NCBI RefSeq assembly: GCF_963422355.1
Contig: NC_085101.1
Coordinates: forward strand, 3,982,617-4,046,616
Direction of reading: 5' to 3'
DNA from: Corticium candelabrum
Lineage: Eukaryota > Porifera > Homoscleromorpha > Homosclerophorida > Plakinidae
DNA: 64,000 nt
In this document: positions 12,001 through 25,800 of the stretch, piece after piece
Layout of the letters: each line of letters opens with the position of its first letter
How positions within the stretch are numbered: position 1 is the stretch's first letter
The notes under the pieces: generated by a model
Databases searched by the model: none
What the model saw: the letters and a program-made list of their open reading frames with translations, nothing else
What the model was told of the DNA's origin: nothing
Made by a program: the position numbers and the translations under genes

Positions 12001-12503
12001 TGTACACTGACTCACCATCCAATTTTCATCATACTCAGTAACTCAGAAACTTACCCCATCTAGTAATTAATTAGATTACTTATTTAATTACCAAATACAT
12101 TCTCGAATTAAAAGTTTTCGCTTATTTCAGAACACAAAAAAACTACAAAGACACTTACGGCAACGTCATACTTTGGAGTACAAACTTGTTTGCTCTCTGC
12201 TTTAGAAGCCAACTCGGTAAAGGAAAAACAAGGATTGTAGTAGTAGTACGTTGCAGAGGAAGATGCACCAACCACATCTTTAAACCTAATAGTGCCGTTC
12301 AAACTCGTTGTACAACCACTCACTGAAGCACGGACTTACCGTGGAGGACCTTTGGTGTTAGTATTTGCTAGTTGAGTCAAATCGACAATTCCGGTTCCCT
12401 CTTCGGTGCAGATACAAGAAGAATTGCCACGTTTAGTGCATGTTGAACCTTCCACTACCGCTTTCGCAGCACAGAGGCACAACAAGAGAGAAAGCGGAAA
12501 CAT
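8195..12503 (-). CDS. Mannose-6-phosphate receptor-like protein, copy 2 (complete, nine exons)
   Basis: Exons (minus strand): 12340-12503, 12159-12285, 10815-10889, 9474-9520, 9312-9377, 8851-8953, 8697-8791, 8509-8635, 8195-8281; total 891 nt, 296 residues, all GT-AG borders and phases compatible. Exon 1 is a signal peptide ([19 protein letters not shown]). Exons 1-7 form an MRH domain: [14 protein letters not shown] with the ligand Gln, LKITYS, then DCRISVVRLVC, whose Arg aligns with Arg111 of CD-MPR, and a closing Y-x-F ... CCC. Exons 7-8 hold the membrane helix (SVGSILLIV / [12 protein letters not shown]). The tail reads [18 protein letters not shown] then SVLPGLIK, matching the CD-MPR tail including the Phe-Trp sorting pair. 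CD-MPR carries Man-6-P-tagged hydrolases from Golgi to endosomes. Least certain is the last exon (GAG TGT GGC start, stop at 8195); an alternative acceptor near 8373 gives a 16-residue end. Confidence 0.82.
8997..9096. repeat. (AC)n microsatellite in intron 5 of copy 2
   Basis: About 100 bp of AC/GCAC/TCAC repeats within the intron between exons 5 and 6. Orthologous tracts sit in the same intron of copies 3, 4 and 5 and are two to three times longer. Confidence 0.9.
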
Positions 12504-12519
12504 GCTGGAATTACTTGAA

Positions 12520-12554
12520 GTCACGTGACTGGTTGGATGCCAATTCCCGGAAGC
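12520..12554 (-). promoter_or_regulatory. CLEAR-type palindrome and ETS-like box, copy 2 promoter
   Basis: GTCACGTGAC at 12520-12529 ends 16 bp before the ATG (12503), and CCCGGAAGC lies at 12546-12554, 16 bp beyond it. The 16-bp spacing is identical in copies 2-5. No TATA box is obvious. Confidence 0.65.
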
Positions 12555-15150
12555 TTCCAGATGAGGAAGTTGTTTCTGTGCTGTTAGACGTTAAAAATGT
12601 AAACGCTAACTGAATGTTCCCTTCTACCTGATAAATTCAGTGTCCGACACTGTAGCTATTTTGTCTGGATAGTGAGGCCATAACGCGTACAGAACAGACA
12701 CAGAGCAGAGCCGAGCCGTACAGTAGATACAGAGTGAGTGGCATCCAGTCTCGTTCCGCTCTCGTCATGGCGCTCATGCGCTAGGGTTACAGTAATGTGT
12801 CAGTAGACAGACGACGGACAATTGGAATGCAGTGCATGCGCTCATTGTTATCTATCATCTCACCTCGTGAGCCACTGTATCACAGTATGGTGTGACCTTG
12901 CAGTGAGTTGCTCCTCTAGATAGAAGTTATAGGGGCAAGATAATAGAGAAGCTCACATTCGCTAAAAGTAGCTACTGTACATGTACTAGGCTAATCAATT
13001 AGCTAACACTTAGAATAAAATAAAAAGTTTCTACTCTAGCTAGCAGTCTCTCAAATCAATTGTAAACACACTGTAAGTGTCCAATTACGTTGCGATAACT
13101 AGAAAAGCCATTCTTCTACATCAGTCATGATCGATATCAGATGTGCCAAATTGAAAAAGTTCAAGCTAGGATCTTTCCAATTCTAGTGCGAGCTAGAGCT
13201 AATTGGCTAGTGCGAGATTTTTGAGTTAATTGTCTGTAACCAAGGCCACATACGTATACTAGTGCTGTTAATTAGGGAACGTTTCCTTTCACCAGAACTC
13301 TTAGTGAGTACTGTCTAGGATATATCGCTGAACACCGTAATCTGTGTGCAAATTTTTTTCTTGCACGCGGTTTTGATATCAATTACTTCGCAACATGTTG
13401 CCTCGCACTGTTTTACGCTATAGTCTACACGTGACACTAAGCGATAAATCACGTGACACTTGCCATTATGGAGGAGCATAGCGACACCTGGGAATTTTTG
13501 AAAGAGGGGGTTGACCTGGTAGCAGTTATTTACTATAGCATTACTGATTTTCTCTTTTCTAATGAAATTATATGAAATTATTGAACCACGCCTATTGGAA
13601 AAGAGGGGTTGCAATCCCTGAACCGCCTTCTGGATCCGGCCCTGGATACACATATACTGTATAAAAATTTGACAGAAGAGACTTCACTTGGATGAGTCTG
13701 TACGTACTCTTTCGCTCAGGTCCTTACTCTTTTTCAAGTCAAATTTGCAGTCAAAAGTAATTACGCAACAGCGCCAGTTTCAGTCTCCGTGGTCGCGACG
13801 GTTCCTACGCACAACGTCGTCGACTCTAACCAAGTCTTGCCATCTTCGTCGCCTCCACCTTCCTCTAAAACCAAAAAAAGGGCAACAGCAGAACGAAAAT
13901 GGACAACCTACTAACAGTTTAGCTTGCAACATCATCCAACAAATTTCAGTATCACGTGGATAATCGCTTGTACTCTAGCGCAAAACAACGCGAGGCAACA
14001 TGTTGCGAAGTAATCGATATCAAAACCGCGTGAAAAAAAATTGCAACCTGTGTCTGCTTTTCATTAATATAATTTTTGGGCGTGATCGTTTCCTGAACGC
14101 GTTCTCACGCGTCTTGACTTACAGGAATTGATTCGCAAGTCTAGCTGGAGTCGAGAGATTTCAGATCTTGTGCCAAAGGTAAGATAATTCGAATAGTACT
14201 GTAATTACGTAATAGCGCTGATACGGTAATTGTTCCGCGATTTCTATATTGTAAGTTTTCTGTAAGCTATAGACCTTGTCGAAAAGCAGGAAACGAAAAG
14301 GTCACTTGTTTAGTGAGTAGCAATATACACAAACTAGGGCTCAAAGCGACGGTTGGTGACTCGAATAGTTGCAGATTCCTTGAGCTGAGCCAGAAGGGGC
14401 GTATTCGTACGCGACGAGTACTGCATTTCAGTAAAAATGCATTGTATTGAATTAAAGAATTATAGTACAATCTGGTTTCAAGTAACGTTGATGAAAGATG
14501 CATCGGTCCTTTGCTTCTGGTTGCAACGTCGAGGTTACTTTTAGTTGGGCGTGGTTTCACAGATAGCCTATCGAAAGGCATTGCTTGCGCAACGGCTTAC
14601 TAAAATCGAGTAAAAAGATACGTTATATAAAGTCTTAAAGCTTTGCACATTTTGTAACAAACACAAACTTTCCAGATTTGTAATGGAGAGGTTGCGAAGT
14701 GAGTAGCTAGCGCTCGCCACTCGACACGTGTACACGCCTACACCATGCGCCTGAGGTAATAATTAACTAGTAGATCTACCCAGCCCTTACCGGATTCGTA
14801 GACGCCACATGGACTGTAGCTAAATCATCTGTTACAAATAAGGCTATCTAGAAGTCCCTCCGAGTCTGAGTCGTCATCGAGAACTTTTGACTGAACAGCT
14901 CAAGTCTGTGTATCTAGTTGACGATCGAAACGAGCATCTTCTCTCTTGTCATGTCAATTGAAGTTGAGGTGTGGTAAAGTATCTAGCTAGATACTTACGT
15001 CAACAATTGTTATATGCATGGCCTAGGGCCGAACGGAGAAACGTATCGACCTATCGTCGATGCTACATGAATGCAATTTTGACTCGGCAACACATGCGCT
15101 AGTTACAAATCAAATCAAGAGTCCGCTTTCAGAGGTCGGGTCGACTGTAT
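12555..15150. other. Duplicated upstream spacer of MPR-like copy 2
   Basis: Collinear with the segment at 51597-54060 (upstream of copy 5), and its first part with 27000-27700 (copy 3) and 34630-35032 (copy 4). It contains one hAT-like MITE (13487-13644). The paralogy stops at about 15145, after GTCGACTGTATT, where the next block starts. The minus-strand ORFs at 13315-13653 and 14267-14581 are not conserved as frames in the 52-53 kb paralogue, so I leave them out. Confidence 0.55.
13487..13644. mobile_element. hAT-like MITE, copy b (inverted)
   Basis: Reverse orientation of the 3220-3382 element. The right end TGGATCCGGCCCTG is intact, while the left end is shortened to CCTGGGAATTTTTG, so the terminal repeat has been partly deleted. 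Confidence 0.65.
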
Positions 15151-15341
15151 TCAATTCAACACTCAACAGTCTTCTACCCTGCCTCGCCTCCGCTCCCGCA
15201 CGAATTACTTTGAGACGGCGCATCGGATCTGGGCCCGTTCGCGACCTCCGTGCGGTCTCGCGTAGCCAGACCATCTCCGTAATCATATTTACTAATCACC
15301 GGCGTAGTGTCGGGAGGGGGGCTGGGGAGGCTATAGTCACC

Positions 15342-15503
15342 CAGGCCCGAATCCAGATAGGGGGTTTAGGGGTTCTACACTCTCTTTTTTATAGGCGTGG
15401 TTCAATAATTTCATATAATTTCATTAGAAAAGAGTAAATTAGTAAAGCTATAAATAACTGCTACCAGGTCATCCCTCTTTCAAAATTCCTGGATTCAGGC
15501 CTG
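15342..15503. mobile_element. hAT-like MITE, copy c
   Basis: Same orientation and flanks as copy a (3220-3382). CAGGCCCGAATCCAG on the left pairs with CTGGATTCAGGCCTG on the right. Since the flanks match copy a, this is a duplicated rather than independently inserted copy. Confidence 0.7.
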
Positions 15504-15603
15504 CCACTCCAAACATTTTGGGCGTGTCACTTCGCTTCAAGCAAAACTATCATTATAAGTTACTAAACAGTGACAGTCCTCTTAATTAATTAATCTCAGA
15601 GTA

Positions 15604-17070
15604 ATGTAGGGATGGCGATGCGAAGAATCTAAAATGGCGGCCCATACAAAAGTATCCAAACGCATCCGAACCGAATCTCTCAGAACTCATTACAGATCTC
15701 GGACCCACGTAGCGCTCAACTTCAAACGTTCCTAATGGTAGCCAGACTATCACCGCCGACAATAAGCGCCTCAGAAGCCAGCTATCGGCAAGTAAAAAAC
15801 CTGATTTATTCTTTCACATTTCACATTTCACATTTTACATTTCACTTTTGTCAGCCAGGCTAGCGCCTCACTCGCAGCAGCTACAACGACGAGAGTCACA
15901 CCAAACGATTTGCTCTTGTTCGAAGAATTGCACTGACCCAACAGCTAGAAATGTGCAAAGTCACCTTGTATCAGTCAACTGCTGCCATGCAATTCCACGT
16001 AGTGCTTCCCACAACGCCATGTTGTTTCGGTCACGTGTGTACATGTGACTACCGTTTGGAAGCCTAACTGTATGCTTCTTACAGTTGCGTGTAGTTGAAC
16101 ATGTACGACTATGTTCAACGGCGTGGCGTCTTGTCTGATTCTCTGTGCATGTAAGCTTGTATCTCTTTCTTGGAACCCTACTTTTTAGTAGGTAATGGGA
16201 GTTGTTTAAAGATGCAATCAATGTTATTACGTACATCTGTCAGCTGCTACGTACTTCCGTGTATGCTGAGCGTAACGTGGGAGTTGTTTAGAGATGCAAT
16301 CAAAGATTGAAATCCCGGCCGAGCTGCACACGTTTACTAGGACTGTCATTTCCATTTCAAACAACGTACAACAGCATAATTGGCACCACTGAAATGTCAA
16401 TGTACATTAATTATAGTGATATGGTTCACTTCGAAGTTGTGCGAAGCTGCATACCCGATTGTTATAATAAAAAGGTCACTTGAAAAGAGATACCGTAGCT
16501 AAACTGGGATGTACAGCGTCTAATTACAGCCTGGAATTCGTGGCCGTGAGGGGGGGAGCCGGACAGAGAGTGCAACCTCCACGTAGTCTGTCCTGGGGTT
16601 TTGAACATGGAAGTATTCTCACATGTTCAAAGTGCTAAGCACTCGGTTTACTAAAACTGTCATTTCCATCTTCGGGGCATACATACACGCGCACGCGCGC
16701 GCGCGCGTGGCGGTGCTTGCGTAGTATACTTTTGGCATAACTAAAAATATATGAAACAAGTCTAAAGACATTTTGAGAAAATGATGGGTATGTAGGGATG
16801 GGTATTTATGTCATTTATGCCCATCTCCTATATCACAATCTTTTTACCTAAAAAATTAAAAGAATTTTGAGAAAATGATGGGTATGTAGGGATGGGTATG
16901 TACTTAATCATGCTCATTTCCTACATCACAATCCAGTACTGTGAGTGTCACACACGACTGCTGCGTTTTAATTAATTTAGGTAAAAAGATTGTGATGTAA
17001 GAGATGAGCATGATTAAGTACATACCCATCCCTACATACCTATCATTTTCTCAAAATGTTTTTTTTATTT
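15604..17070. other. About 1.5 kb insertion specific to this block, with internal inverted repeats
   Basis: The paralogous block at 3450-3490 runs from AATCTCAGAGTA straight into ATGTTGACGATTGACG. Here about 1.47 kb intervenes. It contains a (CG)n/(CA)n stretch at 16684-16710 and three related segments, two direct (16770-16860, 16862-16935) and one inverted (16977-17060), each with AAAATGATGGGTATGTAGGG. No protein is recognised. It is probably one or more non-autonomous elements. Confidence 0.5.
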
Positions 17071-18348
17071 TTATGTTGACGATTGACGACGACGCTGACT
17101 AAATCTCTGTGACAATACACACCATTATTTCACTATGATAATTACAACTAGTGACGAGAAGTCGTGGACACTGGAATTTCCTGCGGCTCCGCTACCTAAT
17201 CATTTGCTTGCACTCCACGGTACTTTCTCCACAGGTTTAATCTATTTATTAGCTAATTAAAAACTATAGCTAGACCTATTATATTGCTCGCTACATTACA
17301 AAATGCTGAAATTGGTCAACGTCGTTTGCACTGAATTGGTCTTCTAGATTCTATTGTTATCGAGATGCAATTTAATTTTGACGATCGCAGCGAACCATGA
17401 AAACCTTTTTGGTACGGACGATAACTGTACGTGCTTCCACTCCTCTAAACACACACTGACGGTACTCAGTCCCACAGTCTATTTGTAACCTGAAATTGAT
17501 ACTAATTTACTTAGATGTCTACAAACTGCGAGCTACAAAAGTAGAAAATCGGCGTGGCTTTGTGTGTGAGAATGGGCGTGGTTTCTGGCTTACTTTACAG
17601 CCCTCCAAACTTGAGGACCACGCTACGCCGGTGTCTAGTTCCTAGTGGGACGGTACTGTATTCACTGTTTACGGAGTGTTTTGGTTGCTGCATGAGAGGG
17701 TCTGGCTACGGGAGACTACACGGAGCGTGTGCTTCTGTTCTAGTGTACCATGGCACAGTCTAGTGTAATAACCTCTTCAGTCTAACACGCGCAGGCTAGA
17801 GGATCGCCAGGTTCCGCCCCAATAGCCTGCGCGCGTTAAGAGGAAAGCTAATTGTTTACACACAACAACTCCAAACACACCATCAATAGTAATCTGTTAA
17901 AATGCACTGTTTCAAAATCATTACAAGTTAATTAAATAACCTTATTAATTAATATATATCATTAAATAATTGATGAAGTCATCAAGAATTGACCTACAGA
18001 GTTCTTCAGCAATATCCCTGTGAGTAACCCTGCGTACGCCACTGCTTTGCTTAGAGAATTTCATCGTACTGTAGATAAAGATATAGTGTTGCTATAGACC
18101 TTCGACTCCTAGGAAGCGGTTCCTTACTTTGCCTCCTCGTCCCCCGAACCCTTTGTACGTACTGTAACATGCATGCTCTGACCCGTGTTGGCTATACACT
18201 AGTGCGCGTGCGGGCTCCGCCCCTGTTAAAGTTGATCCGCAAGTCTGGAGTTGAGAGATTCTAAAACTAGATCTTGTGTCAAAGGTAATTTTATTTATTA
18301 GTCTAGGCATTGAAGTAATGCCATTTGAATAGCGCTGTTAGGGTATAG
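17071..18348. other. Duplicated spacer left of hAT copy T2
   Basis: Paralogous to 3490-4753. It holds the segment ending GATGAAGTCATCAAG (about 17974-17990) that is the empty site for the hAT insertion in the third block (35781-36646). No gene is supported. Confidence 0.5.
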
Positions 18349-20244
18349 CATAGGCAGATCCAGGGGAGGTTCAATGGGTTCCATTGAACCCTCTAGGCTG
18401 TCGTCAACTTCTGATTCTCAACTCGTTAGGGTAGTACATATATGTAGCCGCGCACGGTTTTGGTACAGTCTCGGTAATAGTTTTTCTCAATCATTGCTGA
18501 CGAAGTAACAGACGTTTCGAACAAAGAGCAATGCTTAGTATGTATACGTTATATATGTTCTGAACAATGATGTCAATAAAACGTTCATTAGCTTTGTGGA
18601 AGTAGAGAGAATCACTGGAAAAGTACTGGCTAATACCATACTGCAGTGTCTGGAATCTTGGGGCCTGTCTCCTTCTGACCTGTGAGGTCAGTGCTACGAT
18701 GGCGGTTCGAATATGGCTGGTGTGCGGTCAGGGTGTAGAGCTGTTGTGCAAGCGCAGGCTCCTAGGGCCATCTACGTTCACAGTGCTGCACATCGGCCAA
18801 ACTTGCAGTGGCGTCAGCCTGCAAGATACAAGAGTTCCAGAATACAGAATTGTGCATGAAAGAGATAGCCAGATTCTTTAGACTTTCAGCGAAACGGCAG
18901 CGTTTTCTTGAAAAAGCTGTGGATGTCACTTTTCCGCAAATGTAAGGCAAAAAATTGAAAGATGCGTGCAGAACCCGTTGGATTCAGCGCATTGATACTC
19001 ATGTGGTCTTCCTGGAGCTCCTCCCTATCATGGCATGGTTTTTCAAGCCATTATTTCTCCAAGACAGTTTGAGTGTCTGGGTGCAGCAGATTGGAGCTGG
19101 GATAAGGAAACGGTTGCTAAAGCTAATGGCTTTCTATATCAATTGGAGTCTTCTTCCTTTCTACTCTGCTTTAGAGTTCTACTACACGTTTTGTCATGCC
19201 TCAGAGGACTGACAGTCAAGCTACAGATGAAGAGTGCAGATGTCCTGTTTGCTTACAGGAAGTCGATACTGTGCTTTCAATTCTAAAGGACACGAAGAGT
19301 GATTCTGTGAGAGAGTTTCGACGGATATTCGAAGAGACTAGTAAACTGGGAGTAAACCTTCACGGAGAAGACTTTGATCTAAGAAAGCCAATGATAAATC
19401 AACGTCAGCGGCATCGCAGAAAAGTTCCTGCGACAACTGCAGAGGATTACTATCGAAAAACACTTTACAACGACTTTTTGTCGGATGTCATTACTGAGTT
19501 GCAAGACAGGTTTACCGACAATCCATCTTATCGTACGGGGTTGTTGCATCTTGTTCCAAGCCAGTGTCCCAGTACTGACGGCGAGATTCCTGAAGACCTT
19601 GCCAAAGCTGTAGATTTTTACGAGGATGACTTACCGCATTCAGCAATGTTCCCGACTCGATACCGCATGTGGATCCGAAAATGGAAGAACGATATCGTTA
19701 GTTCAGCAGTGCCTACAAAGCTTGTAGATGCTTTACAGGCATGTGATCAATGGACTTCTCCGAATATACAAGTTCTATTGCACCTGGCATTAACTATACC
19801 TGTGACTTCTTGTGAAAGTGAGAGAAGCTTTAGTCAGTTGAAGCTCCTCAAAACCTACCGCAGATCCACGATGTCTGCTGATCGTCTGAGTGGACTTGCA
19901 CTTATGAAAATCAACAGATCGAAGTGTGAGAAAATTCAGAAGTCTCAATCGCAATTAATTAAGTAAACTAGTTGAAGAATTTGGGAAATTACATCCAAGA
20001 AGAATGAAACTTCCTTTGTTTTAGGAGACAATGATTGAAGTGTGTGTATAATACATCTATAATTTCAGATTGTGCAGTTCTTGTATGACGTCCGTATACA
20101 TCATAAGTATAAAACCTGATATTGCGTTTCTAAACGTGTACATTAATTTAATTAAATAAATAATTAATTAAAGTTGCCAGTTTGTAGAAAGATAGTCCCT
20201 GTTTGATGGAACGCCCCCTTTTCAAAATCCTGGATCCGCCACTG
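18349..20244 (+). mobile_element. Decayed hAT transposon T2 (most complete copy)
   Basis: Left end CATAGGCAGATCCAGG, right end CCTGGATCCGCCACTG. It retains the roughly 175 bp before the right end that T1 lost. Its flanks match T1 and T3. Candidate 8-bp flanks (GGGTATAG and GAATGGAG) agree at only half their positions, so the target duplication has decayed or the left end is misplaced by a few bases. Confidence 0.75.
18560..19966 (+). pseudogene. hAT-family transposase remnant (T2), broken frame
   Basis: Same domain order as T1: DUF4371-type region, RTRWIQRIDTH segment near 18965, central segment in a different frame (19035-19286), then 19196-19966 with the conserved C-terminal half and TIPVTSCESERSFSQLK dimerisation motif. 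Its own lesion is TGA near 18681 in CCTGTGAGG, where T1 and T3 read CTGCGAGG. The frameshift near 19263 is shared with T1 and T3. No functional transposase can be read. Confidence 0.75.
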
Positions 20245-20959
20245 GAATGGAGAGGAATGGCAAGGTTAATTAATTTAATTAATTAACATTGATATTAACC
20301 ATCTATATTTAAAATTTTATTCGGCACTGAAACTAATATTAAATATGTGGGCTATCATGTCCAGCTGACATGATAGTATTGACTCTCACCGTCGACGTTG
20401 TGGTTGCAGTGGAATACTGGCATCTTGATGTTCAACAAATACTGAGCTACAGAGACTCTACAAAGATGTACTCCATGGTGTTGATGCTCTCAGGTCATTA
20501 GACATCAACACTAGCGAGCAATCCACTGACACAAAGGGCACAACAGTAACCGGACATCAAAATATGCACAAGCGAATCAATGAACATGATGGTGCATCCT
20601 CATCTTGTGACTTGGTACCACACGTTTCAGACACATTACATCTATTGAGATTTCATAGTCAGCGTGACATGCTGGATGAGATAGAAGTAGACAGGAGTGA
20701 AGAAGTGATATGACTCATGAAAATAATTTTGCAAATCACTAAACAACTAGAAAGCACAGTGATCAAATCACAAACTACGGCACTGTGATCTATCTCAAAA
20801 TGAACTGTTAAATCTCAAACTGTATAGACCAACAACACCAGAGCAAAGGTGAAGGTAGCACTGCATGTACGTAGCAATTTGATATCACTGTCATATGTCA
20901 TCACCCTGAACCGTGAAAATATTAAGAAATCAGAAAAGAGTCTGTTAGCAAATTAGTTG

Positions 20960-20960
<1 letters not shown>
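20245..20960 (+). pseudogene. Conserved flank with an interrupted exon-like ORF (T2 copy)
   Basis: Paralogous to 38712-39407. The frame from CTA at 20447 is open for 88 codons and closes at TGA 20711-20713, where T3 has CGA. It is one substitution away from the longer T3 frame at that point. Function unknown. Confidence 0.4.
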
Positions 20961-21028
<68 letters not shown>

Positions 21029-21045
21029 GTGCACACACACACGTG

Positions 21046-21093
<48 letters not shown>

Positions 21094-21142
21094 CACACAA
21101 ACACACGTGCGCGCACACACAAACACACACACACACACACAC

Positions 21143-21199
<57 letters not shown>
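20961..21199. repeat. (AC)n microsatellite 3' of copy 3
   Basis: About 240 bp of AC with GTGCAC and AAAC interruptions, at the position equivalent to 7183-7692. Confidence 0.95.
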
Positions 21200-21200
<1 letters not shown>

Positions 21201-21700
21201 ACACAAAAGTCACTAGCAACAGGTTCATTACATAGCCATGAACACCTTATAACCCATTCACACTAACAAACCAAACAGTACACTTGAGGCACGGGGACTT
21301 GAGGTGAGCCAGCTCAGCACAGTTCGGTTAGGCCGGCATTCACACTACGGAAGTGAAACTGAACCAAACCGTGCCATATTGTGCTGGCATGGTTACAAAC
21401 ACTAGTGTGAACGAGGTATTAGTCAAGAGTATTTTAAGTTGTATAAGCTTCCAATTATCCCAACTGCCACTGACTAAGTTTCATCATTCTAGGGTGAGGA
21501 TATGTAGATCACAGGAAAACATCTTTCAGACTATATGTACATTCAGAACACTCGGAACATCCACGAAACAAACTAGGCCAATACAAAAATTTGTTTCAAA
21601 TTCTGGATCGTAATTTGGACCATGACATGATGACATACGAGTCACCAAGCCACACTTCTGGCAGCATTACAGATACAGCCAGTAGCATCGAGTTCAGTCA

Positions 21701-22692
21701 CTACAATGTGATCATTTTCACAACGGTTACTGTTGGCGTGCCTATTGCACACGTGGGCTTGATAAATACAATCGGTATGCCACACTCCTGGCAAACAGCA
21801 CATGTTTTCTTGTGGCCATACTGAAATTCAGGCCTCAATTGCTAGTGACTTTCCTTCACAATGCGATTTCTCATACCTCTAAATCTTGTCATATTGTGAC
21901 GAACTGGTGTCTTGACCTCTACACTTGCCAATTAGAAATACGACTCCTTCCTACAACATAAAGATATATCTATAACATCAAGTGCTGAATACAATAAAAT
22001 AAGTTGCCACTCACTTTGATTAAACCGGGTAGCAACATCCAGAATGAGTAGTTGGGTATTAACTCAACGCCTGATGCTCCACGAACAAACTTAAGGTATA
22101 GAAGACCACCAATGATGTAGACGAATATGAGAGAGAAGAAACTGGAATAAAAGCAATCGACATGAATGTGGTGAATGTATAGTATTCAACAGGTTGTTGT
22201 ACACGATCAGAAGGATGGACCCAACACTCAATCCACCACCACCACTCGATGACGGCGCATGTTGACAGAGATTAGGACAGCAACAGCGACTTGTGAGAAC
22301 AAAATACTACCAGACAGCTTCTCTACAGCCACAACAACAATGTCCTTATTGCACATTGCACGTACGTAGGTGGTGGTAGCAGACACTTGTTTTTGATTCA
22401 CATATGTAAACTTTGACTGGCTCAAGGATAGGGTTTTGTCACACATCAAATGAACTACTGATGTCCTATTGAAAAATACAGTATTGAAACAAACCACATG
22501 ACAACGTACATCATTATAAGTGAACATATCATATACAGCTTGCATGAAGACGACAAAGTGTCTATGATACATGTAGTTTCGTAAACAAACCAGTTGTTTT
22601 ATTTGCTTCTTCATACACCCATTCTGTAAATGTATAGAAGCAGGCACTTTGTGTTAAGTGCGCTTCATTGATCAAGACAAGATAAGATCACA

Positions 22693-22751
<59 letters not shown>

Positions 22752-22798
22752 ACACAGACACAGACACAGACACAGACACAGACACAGACACAGACACA

Positions 22799-22884
<86 letters not shown>

Positions 22885-25800
22885 CACACATCTTTTCATT
22901 CAATCCTTATTTTGTTTGATGGTAAGCAGCAATAAAAATCCATCTGAAAACTTGTCATGCACCATACAGCAATATCAACATTATTGCTAACCATGCGCAT
23001 GCTTGAAATCAGATATTGTGCAATATTTTACTGCTAGTGCATCGACATTGAGTAAAAACATTTGCCAGTCTGTTTGTTATTGCACTAAAATACATAGATC
23101 TTGCTAGCAAGATCACCTACAGTCACCTCCGAACACACAAGTTGTGACAGTCATGCTCATTGTTGCACACAAAGAAGGAACATAACTGTGCAAAGACACA
23201 TGCAACGAGAACACAAACTAATTAATCGACTCTTAATAGTACATACACTGTGCTTTAATTCACCAAAAATTGTTTATTACCGCGTTGTGCCGCTTGTTGT
23301 TGCAGAGTAGGTTACATTCAGATCTCCAGTCTAAACAACAAACATGAGTGCAACGTACCCTTCCTTCAGAATCTTGTAACCATTTCATGTCTCGTTCCGA
23401 TATGACACTTTCATGTATTGTCATTTGCTATGAGTACGAGGGACTTCATTTTACACGTTTAGCTTTGAGCACAGCAAATGTCTTAGTTCTACAAAGTGTC
23501 ACACTGGGAACCAAACACGACAAACTCACACTAGCCTGAAATGAGATTAATGCAATGCTATTCGAAGTTGTCGCTAACCAACTTACAAGTTCAATAAAAT
23601 ACGATACTTGTTCGATTATTACTCCAGGGCTCGAGTAATCCCCCAGATCCAACTTTCCAGTACTGTCCAGGGCTCCACAGTGCGACCAATTTGGTCGTCA
23701 ATGCTATTATTTTGTGTGACAGGCGAGTAGTGGTTGCTCATATCACTCAAGGCAACCTTATTTGGTTGCTGTTTAGCTTTGGCTTTCAGTTGCTGCTATC
23801 AACTGTTTCTTTGAATGCGAGTACGTAGTGGTAAAGCTGCTCAGGCAATGAGTACTAATTTCTTACTGCGGTGGAGCACATCCTGCAGCTTCTGCGGTGT
23901 ATTTGCAGTCAATCCAGGTGATTACGCTCACACAACTCAGTTACTGTGTGAACTTGAACTCTCAATTAACCATTACCCAAGCACTAAAAGGCATAACCCT
24001 CTGAATTGCAGCCGCCTTGTTGTGTTGCTTTTTCGTGATCGTCTCGTTCGTTCCTGGTCAGCTTGTCAACCCCAGGGCCACACTGTTTTCCTGTGGTATC
24101 TTGATGATGCTGTGCTTAAATGCATCTCTAACATCTACGCCTAGTACTACCACGTCAAAAGCTTAGGATTACAGAACTTCTAACAGTAGGTGCAGTTGTG
24201 TGCAGCTAAGCCTGGAATTTTAAGGCATTTTAATGTGCCTTGGTCTGGACTTCAAGGCTGTACAATGACTGGCGATCAATTAATTATTTTTACTTGGTCA
24301 TCACTTGCGACAAAACTCTTTCAACATATGTGGAGCCCTGTATTCTGCTAGATTTGTGCATGCAGGAATGCTAATGTTCTTCAACTAGCACTCGCCTGTC
24401 GGCATTCCCTACTCTGAGTTCAAAAGTTCTGACAACTAAAGCAAATTCAATGATATTTGCACCGACACTTTTCAAACAAATTGTTATTACAGTTGTGACT
24501 GCACAAAAAGTCCTTCATAATATATATATTAATAAAACCAATTTCACAGTATTCAGCATGTGAGTGATTAGACCAGATACAGTGTTCTAGCCAGGATTAG
24601 TTGCCAATCATCAATTTGACGTCATTAAACCTAATGACGTCATTAATGACGTCATCAAATGATTGATGTTAACATATTTGGTAATGACATCATAAAATTA
24701 CTTTATCTGTTCTCTAGTTGTATTAGAATCAAATGCAACTTAAGAAAGACAGACAGACAGATAACACAGTAGATTATTACAGTGACAAGTTAACTTAGAA
24801 CTGGAATTATGAGCTGACCTAAAAGAGTAAGAGTGTACAGTACAAAAATGAGATTGCATGAAGATAAACAGTAATTAGTAGAACACCTTCTGCAACCACA
24901 GTCACTCATTAGCACTTCTTGTGTGGAAGGTCAACAGGAATTCACCTCAAACACCAACAAGGAGACCATGCACTCTCTAAAATTACCAGATGTCTGACAT
25001 GAGAATATGCATGTATTGTTCTGTAGCAACTTTGGGACTATCAAGACCACGAATGTCTTTAGATCCGTGATCCCACACTATGCATGCTAAGGCTTTCCAA
25101 TTCTGTCCCAACCGTCAATAAATGCTGTTTTCCCCACTCTAAACGTCCCTTCCCTCTCCCAACCGTCATTTTGACGGTACTGACGGTACTGGCAAAAACA
25201 CTGAGATATGTAAACACCGAATCAGGAACAAAGACCAAAATTAATACAAGTATACAATTACCTCTGCACTACCAGAAAATACAGCTGAGCTCTCCGTTCC
25301 TGCAAGATATGCGATGTTTTCTTGTATCTGGCAAACCTACGGCAATGCAAAATATTTATTTTATTTGTTACTTAAGGCGATTACCACCTAAGTCATACTA
25401 AAATTTCTAGCATACAACACTGCCACATCTCATCTGTTTAGTTTCTCATTACTAAAAATTTTAGAAATTTACTTCGTAATTTACCTAATTAACTCATGAT
25501 CACATTCTACAACTATGACAAGATGTGTAATGCATTGACTAAAAACACAGTTGGAATTGCGATTCAATGCTTTACATACCTTTCATGCAGACACCCTTAC
25601 TATGATCACAGTTAGCAGCTGCTCATTGATATTCACCAAGCCGGTACGGTCCCAACACGGTCAAACATGCCAGTATAAACAAGGTGCAATTAAAAGTGAC
25701 TCACTTTCAACAGTCAGACCAGTAAATAACAATAGTGAGAAAGTTTGGTGCACTATAGAGTCTCATCTATAATTTCAATGACATGTAGTCTACTTTCCTA

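Noticed and set aside
12336..12524. MPR-like protein starting upstream as (V)TSSNSSM
   Set aside because: That start is a GTG inside the CLEAR palindrome. The first ATG (MFPLS) begins the signal peptide directly and is conserved in all five copies.
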